Below, in pieces: positions 1-6,400 of a stretch of 8,541 bases of DNA. Position numbers and translations under genes: made by a program. Source of the stretch: an uncultured Ruminococcus sp. Its GTDB lineage: Bacteria > Bacillota > Clostridia > Oscillospirales > Ruminococcaceae. The stretch lies in NCBI GenBank assembly GCA_900545125.1, contig UQXS01000105.1:1-8541 (forward strand). The letters run 5' to 3'. How positions within the stretch are numbered: position 1 is the stretch's first letter; every line of letters starts with the position of its first letter. The notes under the pieces are model-generated. The model was not told the DNA's origin. It searched no databases and saw only the letters and a program-made list of their open reading frames with translations.

Positions 1-561
1 GACCCGGGAGTTGTTCTTGTGCAGATGTGTGCGGAAAACGATATAGAAGTACGGGTGGTTCCCGGACCAAGCGCCGTTATTTCGGCTGTTGCTTTGTCAG
101 GGTTTCCGGCACGGAGATTTACTTTTGAGGGATTTCTCCCTGTGCCCAAAAAGGAACGCAACGAAAGACTGGAAGCACTCAAAGACGAAACAGCTGTTAT
201 GGTGTTCTATGAAGCACCGCATAAACTGAAAGGCACTCTGGCGGATTTCCGGCAGATATTTGGTGCAGATCGTCCTGTTGCCGTCTGCCGTGAGCTGACA
301 AAGCTCCACGAGGAAATTCTTCGCATGACTGTTGAACGGGCGCAGGAGTATTATTCCGAACATGAGCCAAAAGGAGAATTTGTTCTTGTTGTCAGCGGAG
401 GAACGAAAAAAAACGGGGAAAATATCACTATTAGTCAGGCTCTTGAACAGGTTCGCTGTCTTGTGGATATGGGGGAGCGCCCTGTTGATGCCTGCAAGGC
501 TGTAGCAAAGGATACAGGTTTCAAAAAAAGCGACCTCTATTCGGCATTCTGTACAGAATAA
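1..561 (+). CDS. rsmI: 16S rRNA (cytidine(1402)-2'-O)-methyltransferase RsmI, 5'-truncated by window edge
   Basis: RsmI uses S-adenosylmethionine to methylate the ribose 2'-OH of C1402 in the decoding centre of 16S rRNA; it is cytosolic and belongs to the tetrapyrrole-methylase (SAM) fold. The frame is open from base 1 with no start in the window, and 186 codons precede the TAA. The first visible residues, DPG, match the end of the family's SDPG motif, so roughly the first 90 of about 280 residues are missing. Further family signatures are VVPGPSA (19-25 of the visible part), FEGFLP (42-47), FYEAPHKL (about 68-75) and KGEFVLVVSGG (124-134). The last 45 residues look like the RsmI C-terminal helical domain (KAVAKDTGFKKSDLY). 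No convincing terminator follows, and the next gene has its own promoter. Family identity is high confidence; an internal ATG at 19 is not the real start. Confidence 0.93.
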   Translation, partial: DPGVVLVQMCAENDIEVRVVPGPSAVISAVALSGFPARRFTFEGFLPVPKKERNERLEALKDETAVMVFYEAPHKLKGTLADFRQIFGADRPVAVCRELTKLHEEILRMTVERAQEYYSEHEPKGEFVLVVSGGTKKNGENITISQALEQVRCLVDMGERPVDACKAVAKDTGFKKSDLYSAFCTE

Positions 562-594
562 TTGTGAAAAATAAGTGAAATTATTGTAAACCCC

Positions 595-623
595 TTGTAT
601 CTTGCATATAATTATGGTATAAT
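595..623 (+). promoter_or_regulatory. Extended -10 sigma-A promoter for the PHP/DUF218 gene pair
   Basis: A perfect -10 TATAAT (618-623) is preceded by TGG at 615-617, giving the extended -10 form TGnTATAAT. A weak -35, TTGTAT (595-600, 3 of 6 matches to TTGACA), sits 17 bp upstream. The expected transcription start is near 630, about 30 nt before the ATG at 662. A plausible ribosome site, AAGGGAG (644-650), lies 11 nt before that ATG. The promoter suggests the PHP gene is transcribed independently of rsmI, although read-through from rsmI is possible because no strong terminator is visible between them. Confidence 0.6.
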
Positions 624-661
624 ATTTATGCATTATTAATTTTAAGGGAGATTTTACTGCA

Positions 662-1513
662 ATGATTTGCGATCTGCACTGTCATACCAAGCTTTCCGAT
701 GGTTCGCTTGGAATAGAAGATGTAATAGAACAGGCAAAACGAACGAATATAAGCTGGCTGTCAATTACCGATCATGATACAATGGCATCTTTTTCACGCT
801 CGGATATTCTCGGCGAACGTGCCGGCATAAAAATACTTCACGGCGTTGAACTTTCCGCATGGGACAAGGACAGGAACAGCAAAGTACATATTCTTTGCTA
901 TGCTCCTCTTAAACCTGATCGTCTGGAGGGATTATGCCTGAAATCATGTGAGATCAGAAAGGCATGCTCAAAAGAAATGATAGAAAAGGTCATGGAAAAA
1001 TTCCCGATTCCTATCGAGAGTATCCTTAAACATACCACTTCGTCAAAGAGTATCTTCAAACAGCACATAATGCGTGCTCTGGTTGATTACGGATATGCTC
1101 TTGAAATGTACGGTGATCTTGACAGGGAGCTTTTCAATCCGCAGACAGGTTCGTGTTATGTTGAGCGTGAATATCCCGATGTGAATTTTGTAATAGATCT
1201 TATTCACACGGCAAAGGGAATTGCAGTAATGGCTCATCCGGCTCAGTATGATAATATCGAGCTGCTGGAAGAACTTGCCCAAAAAGGCAAGATAGACGGT
1301 GTTGAGATCGGTCATTATTCTGCCGATGAAAATTACCGCAGAGAACTTTCAGCTATTGCAGAACGATATGAGCTCATTAAAACCGGAGGTTCGGACTTTC
1401 ACGGTCTGTATAACAGCGTTCCGACTCACTTGGGAAGCGATTCGACTTCAAAGGAAGATCTTGACCGTATTCTGAAGCTTTCATCCGGAATGAAAAAGAA
1501 GAATCATGAATAA
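662..1513 (+). CDS. PHP-domain metal-dependent phosphoesterase (TrpH/YciV-like)
   Basis: This 283-residue protein has the PHP metal-binding motifs in order: DLHCHTKLSDG (H6, H8, D13), TDHD (D37, H38), GVELSAW (E63), MAHPAQ (H192) and GGSDFHG (D245, H247). These residues build a multinuclear Mn/Fe/Zn centre that hydrolyses phosphoesters. The length and motif spacing fit the COG0613 TrpH/YciV group, whose characterised members act on 3',5'-bisphosphorylated nucleotides or the 5' ends of short RNAs; that activity is an inference here. There is no signal peptide, so it should be cytosolic. The ATG at 662 is chosen because the PHP motif starts within five residues and AAGGGAG lies upstream. The gene ends in the sequence that starts the next gene (8-bp overlap), so the two are probably translationally coupled. 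It could instead be a histidinol-phosphatase-like or polymerase-type PHP protein, but the motif layout and stand-alone length favour TrpH-like. Confidence 0.85.
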   Translation: MICDLHCHTKLSDGSLGIEDVIEQAKRTNISWLSITDHDTMASFSRSDILGERAGIKILHGVELSAWDKDRNSKVHILCYAPLKPDRLEGLCLKSCEIRKACSKEMIEKVMEKFPIPIESILKHTTSSKSIFKQHIMRALVDYGYALEMYGDLDRELFNPQTGSCYVEREYPDVNFVIDLIHTAKGIAVMAHPAQYDNIELLEELAQKGKIDGVEIGHYSADENYRRELSAIAERYELIKTGGSDFHGLYNSVPTHLGSDSTSKEDLDRILKLSSGMKKKNHE

Positions 1514-2288
1514 TTTTATAGAAAACACGGGAATAAAAATTATTCCTGCTGTCGTTTCCCTATGTTCTCTTATCTGGTTTATGATACCTGTCACAAAACA
1601 TATTATAAATATCGGCAGTGTTACGGGAATGACTGTATCGGCGGCATTGCTCATGATTTTTGTTTTTTTCAGAAGATTCACTGTTTTTATAGGACATTTG
1701 TGGAATTCACCGGCTGGTAAGATTCTGGTTTTGTCCGTCTCGTCTGTTTGCGTTATCTGTGTAATGATATCGGCAACAATGAGTTTTTTTATGATAAAAG
1801 CTATGAACGACGCTCCTCCTGACGATAATACTACTCTTGTAGTGCTTGGCTGTCAGGTAAAGAAGGGCAGACCAAGCAATATGCTGAAAAGACGTCTGGA
1901 GGCTGCTTATGATTATCTTTCAAAGCATGATTCGGTAAATGTTGTAGTTTCCGGAGGACAGGGAGAGGATGAAATTATCAGCGAGGCACAGTGCATGAAA
2001 GAATATCTCATAGAAAAAGAAATAGCTCCCGGACGGATCTATGTTGAGGACAGATCTGTAAATACAGTAGAAAATATCAGGTTCTCAATGAATCTTATTG
2101 AAAAACAAGGACTGTGCAGCAATATCACTATTGTTACCGATGGATTTCATCAGCTCAGAGCGGAACTTATTGCCAAGAAACTGGGAATTAATGTCAGTCA
2201 TATCTCAGCATCGACACGATGGTATCTTCTGCCGTCATACTGGGTGCGGGAATGGTATGGAAATATATATTATCTGGTCGCAGATTAA
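1506..2288 (+). CDS. DUF218 (YdcF/SanA/ElyC-like) membrane protein
   Basis: This 260-residue protein has an N-terminal membrane region and a C-terminal DUF218 domain. Hydrophobic segments are at about 10-29, 40-55 and 72-97. The DUF218 domain starts with TLVVLGCQV (110-118) and continues with VVVSGGQGEDE (146-156), a conserved SEAQ helix (159-162), EDRSVNTVEN (181-190) and VTDGFHQLRA (210-219), the usual family motifs. Related proteins such as SanA and ElyC are linked to envelope or peptidoglycan integrity in enterobacteria, but the chemistry of the family is poorly defined, so no reaction is assigned. Whether the domain faces the outside depends on an odd number of membrane passes; three segments are compatible with that. 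The ATG at 1506 lies inside the end of the PHP gene (overlap ATGAATAA), preceded only by a purine-rich stretch (GAAAAAGAAGAA), which suggests coupled translation. Confidence 0.82.
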   Translation: MNNFIENTGIKIIPAVVSLCSLIWFMIPVTKHIINIGSVTGMTVSAALLMIFVFFRRFTVFIGHLWNSPAGKILVLSVSSVCVICVMISATMSFFMIKAMNDAPPDDNTTLVVLGCQVKKGRPSNMLKRRLEAAYDYLSKHDSVNVVVSGGQGEDEIISEAQCMKEYLIEKEIAPGRIYVEDRSVNTVENIRFSMNLIEKQGLCSNITIVTDGFHQLRAELIAKKLGINVSHISASTRWYLLPSYWVREWYGNIYYLVAD

Positions 2289-2327
2289 TTAAAGAAATGT
2301 CAGTGTCTTAAATGCAATATATAAATT

Positions 2328-2352
2328 AAAAATATAAAATTTATATTTTTTT
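2328..2352 (+). terminator. Weak AT-only hairpin with T tract after the DUF218 gene
   Basis: An 11-base inverted repeat with a single central base (AAAAATATAAA at 2328-2338, TTTATATTTTT at 2340-2350) is followed by two more T. It lies 40 bp after the DUF218 stop and just before the tRNA promoter. With no G-C pairs, and with base pairs lost to form a loop, the hairpin would be weak, so this is only a possible terminator. It may simply be AT-rich promoter-upstream DNA. Confidence 0.3.
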
Positions 2353-2363
2353 CTGTCAGACTA

Positions 2364-2392
2364 TTGACATTTCTGTTTGTTTGTAGTATAAT
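2364..2392 (+). promoter_or_regulatory. Consensus sigma-A promoter for tRNA-Pro
   Basis: A perfect -35 TTGACA (2364-2369) and a perfect -10 TATAAT (2387-2392) are separated by the ideal 17 bp. Transcription should start near 2399, only a few bases before the mature tRNA 5' end at 2403. Such a strong promoter is typical of stable RNA genes. Start-site prediction suggests a very short 5' leader for RNase P to remove. Confidence 0.85.
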
Positions 2393-2402
2393 ATATATCG
2401 TT

Positions 2403-2479
2403 CGAGGTGTGGCTCAGTTTGGTAGAGTACTACGTTCGGGACGTAGGGGCCGCAGGTTCAAATCCTGTCACCTCGACCA
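2403..2479 (+). tRNA. tRNA-Pro (anticodon CGG), CCA encoded
   Basis: The 77-nt sequence folds as a complete cloverleaf. The acceptor stem is CGAGGTG (2403-2409) with CACCTCG (2469-2475), the D stem is GCTC (2412-2415) with GAGT (2425-2428), the anticodon stem is CTACG (2430-2434) with CGTAG (2442-2446), and the T stem is GCAGG (2452-2456) with CCTGT (2464-2468) around loop TTCAAAT. The seven-base anticodon loop is TTCGGGA, giving anticodon CGG at 2437-2439, which reads the proline codon CCG. The discriminator is A2476 and the CCA tail (2477-2479) is genome-encoded. The gene has its own promoter and terminator. All stems pair apart from two G-U wobbles, so it appears functional. Confidence 0.96.
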
Positions 2480-2487
2480 CATTAATT

Positions 2488-2526
2488 AGCTTGAATACGT
2501 GAATAAAGCGTATTCAAGCTTTTTTT
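2488..2526 (+). terminator. Strong intrinsic terminator after tRNA-Pro
   Basis: A perfect 12-bp inverted repeat, AGCTTGAATACG (2488-2499) and CGTATTCAAGCT (2509-2520), encloses a 9-nt loop and runs straight into a T tract (2520-2526). It starts 9 bases after the encoded CCA. It should end the tRNA transcript and insulate the LysR gene that starts 45 bp further on. Confidence 0.93.
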
Positions 2527-2571
2527 GATAATCATAGTTATCAGCGCAGAAAGATAAAGTGGGGGATTTTT

Positions 2572-3504
2572 ATGAACATATTACATATTACATATGCTAT
2601 TGAAGTTGCCAGAGTCGGCTCGCTTAATAAAGCGGCTCAGAATCTTATTGTTGCCCAGCCTAATCTAAGCCGTTCTATTAAGGAACTGGAGGCAGAAATG
2701 GGAATAAAAATATTTGAACGTTCTGTAAAAGGCATGGTGCTTACTCCGGAAGGCGAAGAATTTATAGGATATGCAAAGGGAATAATAGATCATATAAATC
2801 AGGTTGATATGATATATAAATCCGGCGGAGCAAAAAAGCAGAAATTTTCATTGTCAGCTCCGGGAGCTTGCTATATTTCCGAAGCTTTTGCCAAATTTTC
2901 AAAAACAATTACCGATACTGATGCGGAGATATTCTATAAAGAAACAGATTCAAAAAGTACGATAAAGGATGTACTCGATTCTGACTATAAACTCGGAATA
3001 ATTCGATATTCAAGCAATTATGACAAGTATTTCAAATCTATGCTTGAAGAAAAAGGACTTTTGTACGAAATGGTAGCCGAGTTCGCTTATAAGCTTATAA
3101 TGAGCAGAAGTAATAAACTTTCACAGAAAGAAACAATAATGTCTGATGATCTGAAAGATTATATAAGAATTTTTCATGCTGACCCATGTGTTCCGACATT
3201 TTCCATGGCAAAAGCAATGCGTGAGGATATCCCAGATGATATAAGACGCTGCATCTACATTACAGAGCGTGCAAGTCAGTTTGATCTTCTTTCTGAAAAT
3301 CCGCAGACTTTTATGTGGGGATCGCCCGTACCTGCCGGAATACTCGAAAAATATGATCTTGTGCAGCGTGATTGTGAAAGCAATAAAAAAATTTATAAAG
3401 ATCTGCTCATATATCGCAAGGGATATAAGTTTACGAAACTTGATAACAATTTTATAACGGAGCTGTGTATGTCACGCCGGCGGAATCTTGAGAATAACGG
3501 CTGA
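2572..3504 (+). CDS. LysR-family transcriptional regulator
   Basis: This 310-residue protein has the standard LysR layout. An N-terminal winged helix-turn-helix (about 1-62) carries GSLNKAAQNL (16-25), AQPNLSRSIKELEAEMG (28-44), IFERS (47-51) and LTPEG (57-61). A linker helix follows (about 62-88), then a periplasmic-binding-protein-like effector domain (about 90-300). Members bind operators as tetramers and usually respond to a small metabolite. The ligand cannot be read from the sequence. It lies 168 bp upstream of adhE on the same strand, so it could regulate that operon, but LysR regulators are more often divergent from their targets, and a Rex-like operator already explains adhE control. 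The start ATG at 2572 is preceded by GGGGGA (2561-2566), an imperfect ribosome site. No clear own promoter is visible in the 45 bp after the tRNA terminator, so expression may depend on read-through or a weak site such as GATAAT (2527-2532). Confidence 0.9.
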   Translation: MNILHITYAIEVARVGSLNKAAQNLIVAQPNLSRSIKELEAEMGIKIFERSVKGMVLTPEGEEFIGYAKGIIDHINQVDMIYKSGGAKKQKFSLSAPGACYISEAFAKFSKTITDTDAEIFYKETDSKSTIKDVLDSDYKLGIIRYSSNYDKYFKSMLEEKGLLYEMVAEFAYKLIMSRSNKLSQKETIMSDDLKDYIRIFHADPCVPTFSMAKAMREDIPDDIRRCIYITERASQFDLLSENPQTFMWGSPVPAGILEKYDLVQRDCESNKKIYKDLLIYRKGYKFTKLDNNFITELCMSRRRNLENNG

Positions 3505-3592
3505 TAATGCTGTCATGTGTTCACTGTCAGGCGGATAATCAGACTAATTCCGGTTATATCAATTATGATAATACATTATAACATTCTTATAT

Positions 3593-3621
3593 TTTACAAA
3601 TCGAAAAAAGTTTGTTATAAT
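3593..3621 (+). promoter_or_regulatory. Extended -10 sigma-A promoter of the adhE-hydS operon
   Basis: The -35 TTTACA (3593-3598, 5 of 6 matches) and a perfect -10 TATAAT (3616-3621) are separated by 17 bp. TGT at 3613-3615 makes an extended -10 (TGnTATAAT). Transcription should start near 3628, leaving a leader of about 45 nt before the adhE ATG. The -10 lies wholly inside the palindrome at 3611-3630, so a protein bound there would exclude RNA polymerase. It is the only strong promoter seen between here and hydS, so the downstream genes probably share it. Confidence 0.82.
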
Positions 3622-3630
3622 TATAACGAA
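3611..3630. promoter_or_regulatory. Candidate Rex operator over the adhE -10 box
   Basis: TTTGTTATAATTATAACGAA is a 20-bp palindrome with a single mismatched pair (T3613 against G3628). Its core (3612-3629) matches 11 of the 14 fixed positions of the clostridial Rex consensus TTGTTAANNNNTTAACAA. Rex is a repressor that leaves DNA when NADH/NAD+ rises, and adhE is a classic Rex target in Firmicutes. The position over the -10 box fits simple repression relieved by excess NADH. No rex gene is in the window. Another palindrome-binding repressor could use the site. Confidence 0.72.
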
Positions 3631-3646
3631 GTCAAGGAAACCTGAC
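3631..3646 (+). other. Small bulged hairpin in the adhE 5' leader
   Basis: GTCAAGG (3631-3637) can pair with CCTGAC (3641-3646) with one bulged A and a three-base loop. It would lie within a few nucleotides of the predicted transcript 5' end. A hairpin at that position can protect mRNA from 5'-end decay, but this one is short and may have no function. Confidence 0.3.
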
Positions 3647-3672
3647 AACAATAATCACACAGGAGGATCACT

Positions 3673-6384
3673 ATGGAGAATAAGGCTTATGAAATTGTGG
3701 ACAGCGTCGAAAAGCTTGAAGAAGCAATCAGCCGTACACGAAAGGCACAGCAGATATTTTCGACCTATACTCAGGAACAGGTAGATAAAATTTTCTTTGC
3801 TGCTGCGTCTGCTGCAAATAAGGCAAGAATTCCACTTGCTAAGCTTGCTGTAGAAGAAACGGGAATGGGAATTGTTGAAGATAAGGTTATCAAAAATAAC
3901 TATGCATCCGAGTATATCTACAACGCATACAAGAATACGAAAACCTGCGGCGTTATTGAAGAAGATAAGGCTTACGGAATCAAAAAGATCGCTGAACCGA
4001 TCGGCGTTATTGCTGCTGTAATACCTACTACAAATCCTACTTCAACTGCTATTTTCAAATGCCTTGTTGCATTGAAAACAAGAAATGCAATCATAATTTC
4101 TCCGCACCCGAGAGCAAAAAAATCTACTATAGAGGCAGCAAAGATTGTTCTTGAAGCTGCTGTAAAAGCAGGCGCTCCTGAAAATATTATCGACTGGATA
4201 GATATTCCGTCTATTGAAATGACAAACCTGGTCATGAAAGAAGCAGATATAATTCTTGCAACCGGAGGCCCCGGAATGGTCAAGGCTGCTTATTCCAGCG
4301 GCAAACCGGCGCTGGGAGTAGGCGCCGGAAATACTCCCGCCATTATTGACGACAGCGCTGATATTTTGCTTGCCGTAAATTCAATAATTCATTCAAAAAC
4401 CTTTGACAATGGTATGATCTGTGCATCTGAACAGTCTGTAATCGTTTTGGAAAAGATCTATGATACAGTAAAAAACGAATTTGCCGAAAGGGGATGTTAT
4501 TTCCTCAACGATGCGGAAACCGAAAAAGTACGTAAAACCATGCTTATCAACGGCGCTCTTAATGCAAAGATCGTAGGACAATCCGCCGCTAAAATTGCCG
4601 GTCTTGCCGGAGTTGAAGTTCCTGCCGGTACAAAGATCCTTATAGGAGAAGTGGAAAGCGTTGAACTCAGCGAAGAATTTGCTCACGAGAAACTGTCTCC
4701 TGTTCTTGCAATGTACAAAGCTAAGAATTTCGACGATGCCCTTGATAAGGCAGAAAGACTTGTAGCAGACGGCGGCTATGGTCATACTTCCTCTGTTTAT
4801 CTGAACGAAGTTACTGAAACTGAAAAAATAGATAAATTCAGCAAACGTATGAAAACTTGCCGTATCCTTATCAATACGCCGTCCTCTCACGGTGGTATAG
4901 GAGATCTTTATAATTTTAAACTTGCTCCGTCCCTTACTCTTGGCTGCGGTTCATGGGGAGGAAATTCTGTAAGTGAAAACGTTGGTGTAAAGCATCTTAT
5001 CAATATAAAAACTGTTGCTGAAAGAAGGGAAAATATGCTTTGGTTCCGTGCGCCTGAAAAGATCTATATAAAGAAAGGCTGCTTGCCTGTTGCCCTTGAC
5101 GAACTGAAAACGGTAATGGGCAAAAAGAGAGCATTTATCGTAACCGATACTTTTCTTTATAAAAACGGTTATACCAAAGCTATTACCGATAAGCTCGATG
5201 AAATGAATATCGAACATACAACATTCTTTAATGTTGCTCCTGATCCGACGCTTGCTTCTGCAAAGGAAGGCGCAGCAATAATGACAGCTTTCCAGCCTGA
5301 CACTATCATCGCTCTTGGCGGTGGTTCTGCAATGGATGCAGCCAAGATAATGTGGGTACTTTATGAACATCCCGAGGCAGACTTTATGGATATGGCAATG
5401 CGCTTTATCGACATCCGGAAGAGAGTATATACATTCCCGAAGATGGGAGAAAAAGCATATTTTGTTGCTATTCCTACATCTGCCGGAACAGGCTCTGAAG
5501 TTACGCCGTTCGCTGTAATTACAGATGAAAAGACAGGTGTAAAATATCCTCTTGCCGATTATGAACTGCTTCCCGATATGGCTGTTATAGATACTGATTT
5601 TCATATGTCCGCTCCAAAGGGACTTACTGCAGCATCCGGTATCGACGCCGTGACTCACGCCCTTGAAGCCTATGCATCTATGATGGCTACTGATTATACT
5701 GACGGTCTTGCAAAGCAGGCATTGCAGGTAATATTCAAATATCTGCCGAGAGCTTACGAAAACGGACAGAATGATATTGAAGCTCGTGAAAAAATGGCTA
5801 ATGCAGCAACAATGGCAGGTATGGCATTTGCAAATGCATTCCTCGGAGTATGTCACTCAATGGCACATAAGCTGGGAGCTTTCCATCATCTGCCGCATGG
5901 AATTGCCAATGCTCTTATGATAGAAGAAGTGCTCCGTTTCAATTCATCCGAAGCACCGGCAAAAATGGGAACATTTTCACAGTACGGTCATCCCCATACT
6001 CTTGCCAGATATGCAGAAGTTGCTGAATCGCTTGGAATCAAAGGCAATAACGACGAAGAAAAGCTTGAAGGACTTATCAATGCAGTCAACGAACTTAAAG
6101 CAAAAGTCGGCATAAAGGAAACAATCAAGGAATACGGTATTGATGAAAGTGCTTTCCTTGAAACACTTGATGAAATGACCGAACAGGCATTTGATGATCA
6201 GTGTACCGGAGCAAATCCGAGATATCCTCTTATGAGCGAAATCAAGCAGATGTATCTTAATGCTTATTACGGCGGAAAACATTTTGCAGAAGCAGAAATG
6301 CCCGTTAAGTATGCAGCAGAAAACGAAAAGGCAGATTCAGTCAAAGCCGTATACAACAGCGGCAGAAAAAGCAGCAGAGGCTAA
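3673..6384 (+). CDS. adhE: Bifunctional acetaldehyde-CoA/alcohol dehydrogenase AdhE
   Basis: AdhE reduces acetyl-CoA to acetaldehyde and then to ethanol, using two NADH; it is cytosolic and typically assembles into spirosome filaments. The 903 residues match the family's usual 870-910. The N-terminal aldehyde dehydrogenase domain (about 1-440) shows ATGGPGMVKAAY (196-207), GVGAGNTP (215-222) and the thioester-forming Cys250 in GMICASEQS. The C-terminal iron-dependent alcohol dehydrogenase domain (about 455-875) has the nucleotide-binding GGGSAMDAAK (549-558) and a full iron site: D658 and H662 in GIDAVTHA, H728 in GVCHSMAH and H742 in PHGIANA, with spacing as in E. coli AdhE. Both active sites look intact. 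The ATG is set by AGGAGG (3661-3666) 6 nt upstream. It is the first gene of the operon, under a promoter overlapped by a Rex-like operator; the next gene starts 16 bp after its stop. It is an electron sink when H2 release is blocked. Confidence 0.97.
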   Translation: MENKAYEIVDSVEKLEEAISRTRKAQQIFSTYTQEQVDKIFFAAASAANKARIPLAKLAVEETGMGIVEDKVIKNNYASEYIYNAYKNTKTCGVIEEDKAYGIKKIAEPIGVIAAVIPTTNPTSTAIFKCLVALKTRNAIIISPHPRAKKSTIEAAKIVLEAAVKAGAPENIIDWIDIPSIEMTNLVMKEADIILATGGPGMVKAAYSSGKPALGVGAGNTPAIIDDSADILLAVNSIIHSKTFDNGMICASEQSVIVLEKIYDTVKNEFAERGCYFLNDAETEKVRKTMLINGALNAKIVGQSAAKIAGLAGVEVPAGTKILIGEVESVELSEEFAHEKLSPVLAMYKAKNFDDALDKAERLVADGGYGHTSSVYLNEVTETEKIDKFSKRMKTCRILINTPSSHGGIGDLYNFKLAPSLTLGCGSWGGNSVSENVGVKHLINIKTVAERRENMLWFRAPEKIYIKKGCLPVALDELKTVMGKKRAFIVTDTFLYKNGYTKAITDKLDEMNIEHTTFFNVAPDPTLASAKEGAAIMTAFQPDTIIALGGGSAMDAAKIMWVLYEHPEADFMDMAMRFIDIRKRVYTFPKMGEKAYFVAIPTSAGTGSEVTPFAVITDEKTGVKYPLADYELLPDMAVIDTDFHMSAPKGLTAASGIDAVTHALEAYASMMATDYTDGLAKQALQVIFKYLPRAYENGQNDIEAREKMANAATMAGMAFANAFLGVCHSMAHKLGAFHHLPHGIANALMIEEVLRFNSSEAPAKMGTFSQYGHPHTLARYAEVAESLGIKGNNDEEKLEGLINAVNELKAKVGIKETIKEYGIDESAFLETLDEMTEQAFDDQCTGANPRYPLMSEIKQMYLNAYYGGKHFAEAEMPVKYAAENEKADSVKAVYNSGRKSSRG

Positions 6385-6385
6385 A

Positions 6386-6391
6386 AGGAGG
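6386..6391 (+). promoter_or_regulatory. Ribosome binding site deciding the start of the phosphotransferase-like gene
   Basis: AGGAGG directly follows the adhE stop (6382-6384) and lies 9 nt before the ATG at 6401. It selects that ATG over the in-frame upstream ATG at 6260, which lies deep within adhE and has no ribosome site. Confidence 0.85.
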
Positions 6392-6400
6392 AATGTTGGT

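Noticed and set aside
557..585. AATAATT/AATTATT inverted repeat at the end of rsmI as a terminator
   Set aside because: The stem has seven A-T pairs only, with a 15-nt loop and no following T tract, so it would not terminate.
97..633. Reverse-strand open frame of 178 codons over rsmI
   Set aside because: It is antisense to conserved rsmI coding sequence, with no known motif; rsmI fits its family throughout.
3553..3582. GTTATA and TATAAC half-sites as a second Rex operator
   Set aside because: The half-sites are separated by 18 bp, far wider than the Rex spacing, and the sequence between them is not palindromic.
3505..3592. Riboswitch or terminator between the LysR gene and the adhE promoter
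   Set aside because: No stable stem-loop with a T tract and no recognisable aptamer core are present; the transcript start near 3628 also leaves this stretch outside the adhE leader.
4951..5856. Reverse-strand open frame of 301 codons rich in Cys, His and Ile
   Set aside because: It lies wholly inside the well-supported adhE, has no recognisable domain or ribosome site, and its composition is what the antisense of adhE codons would give.
6260..6400. Longer N-terminus for the phosphotransferase-like gene starting at 6260
   Set aside because: It would overlap the intact adhE end by 125 bp, has no ribosome site, and adds low-complexity Lys/Gln-rich sequence; the ATG at 6401 has AGGAGG 9 nt upstream.
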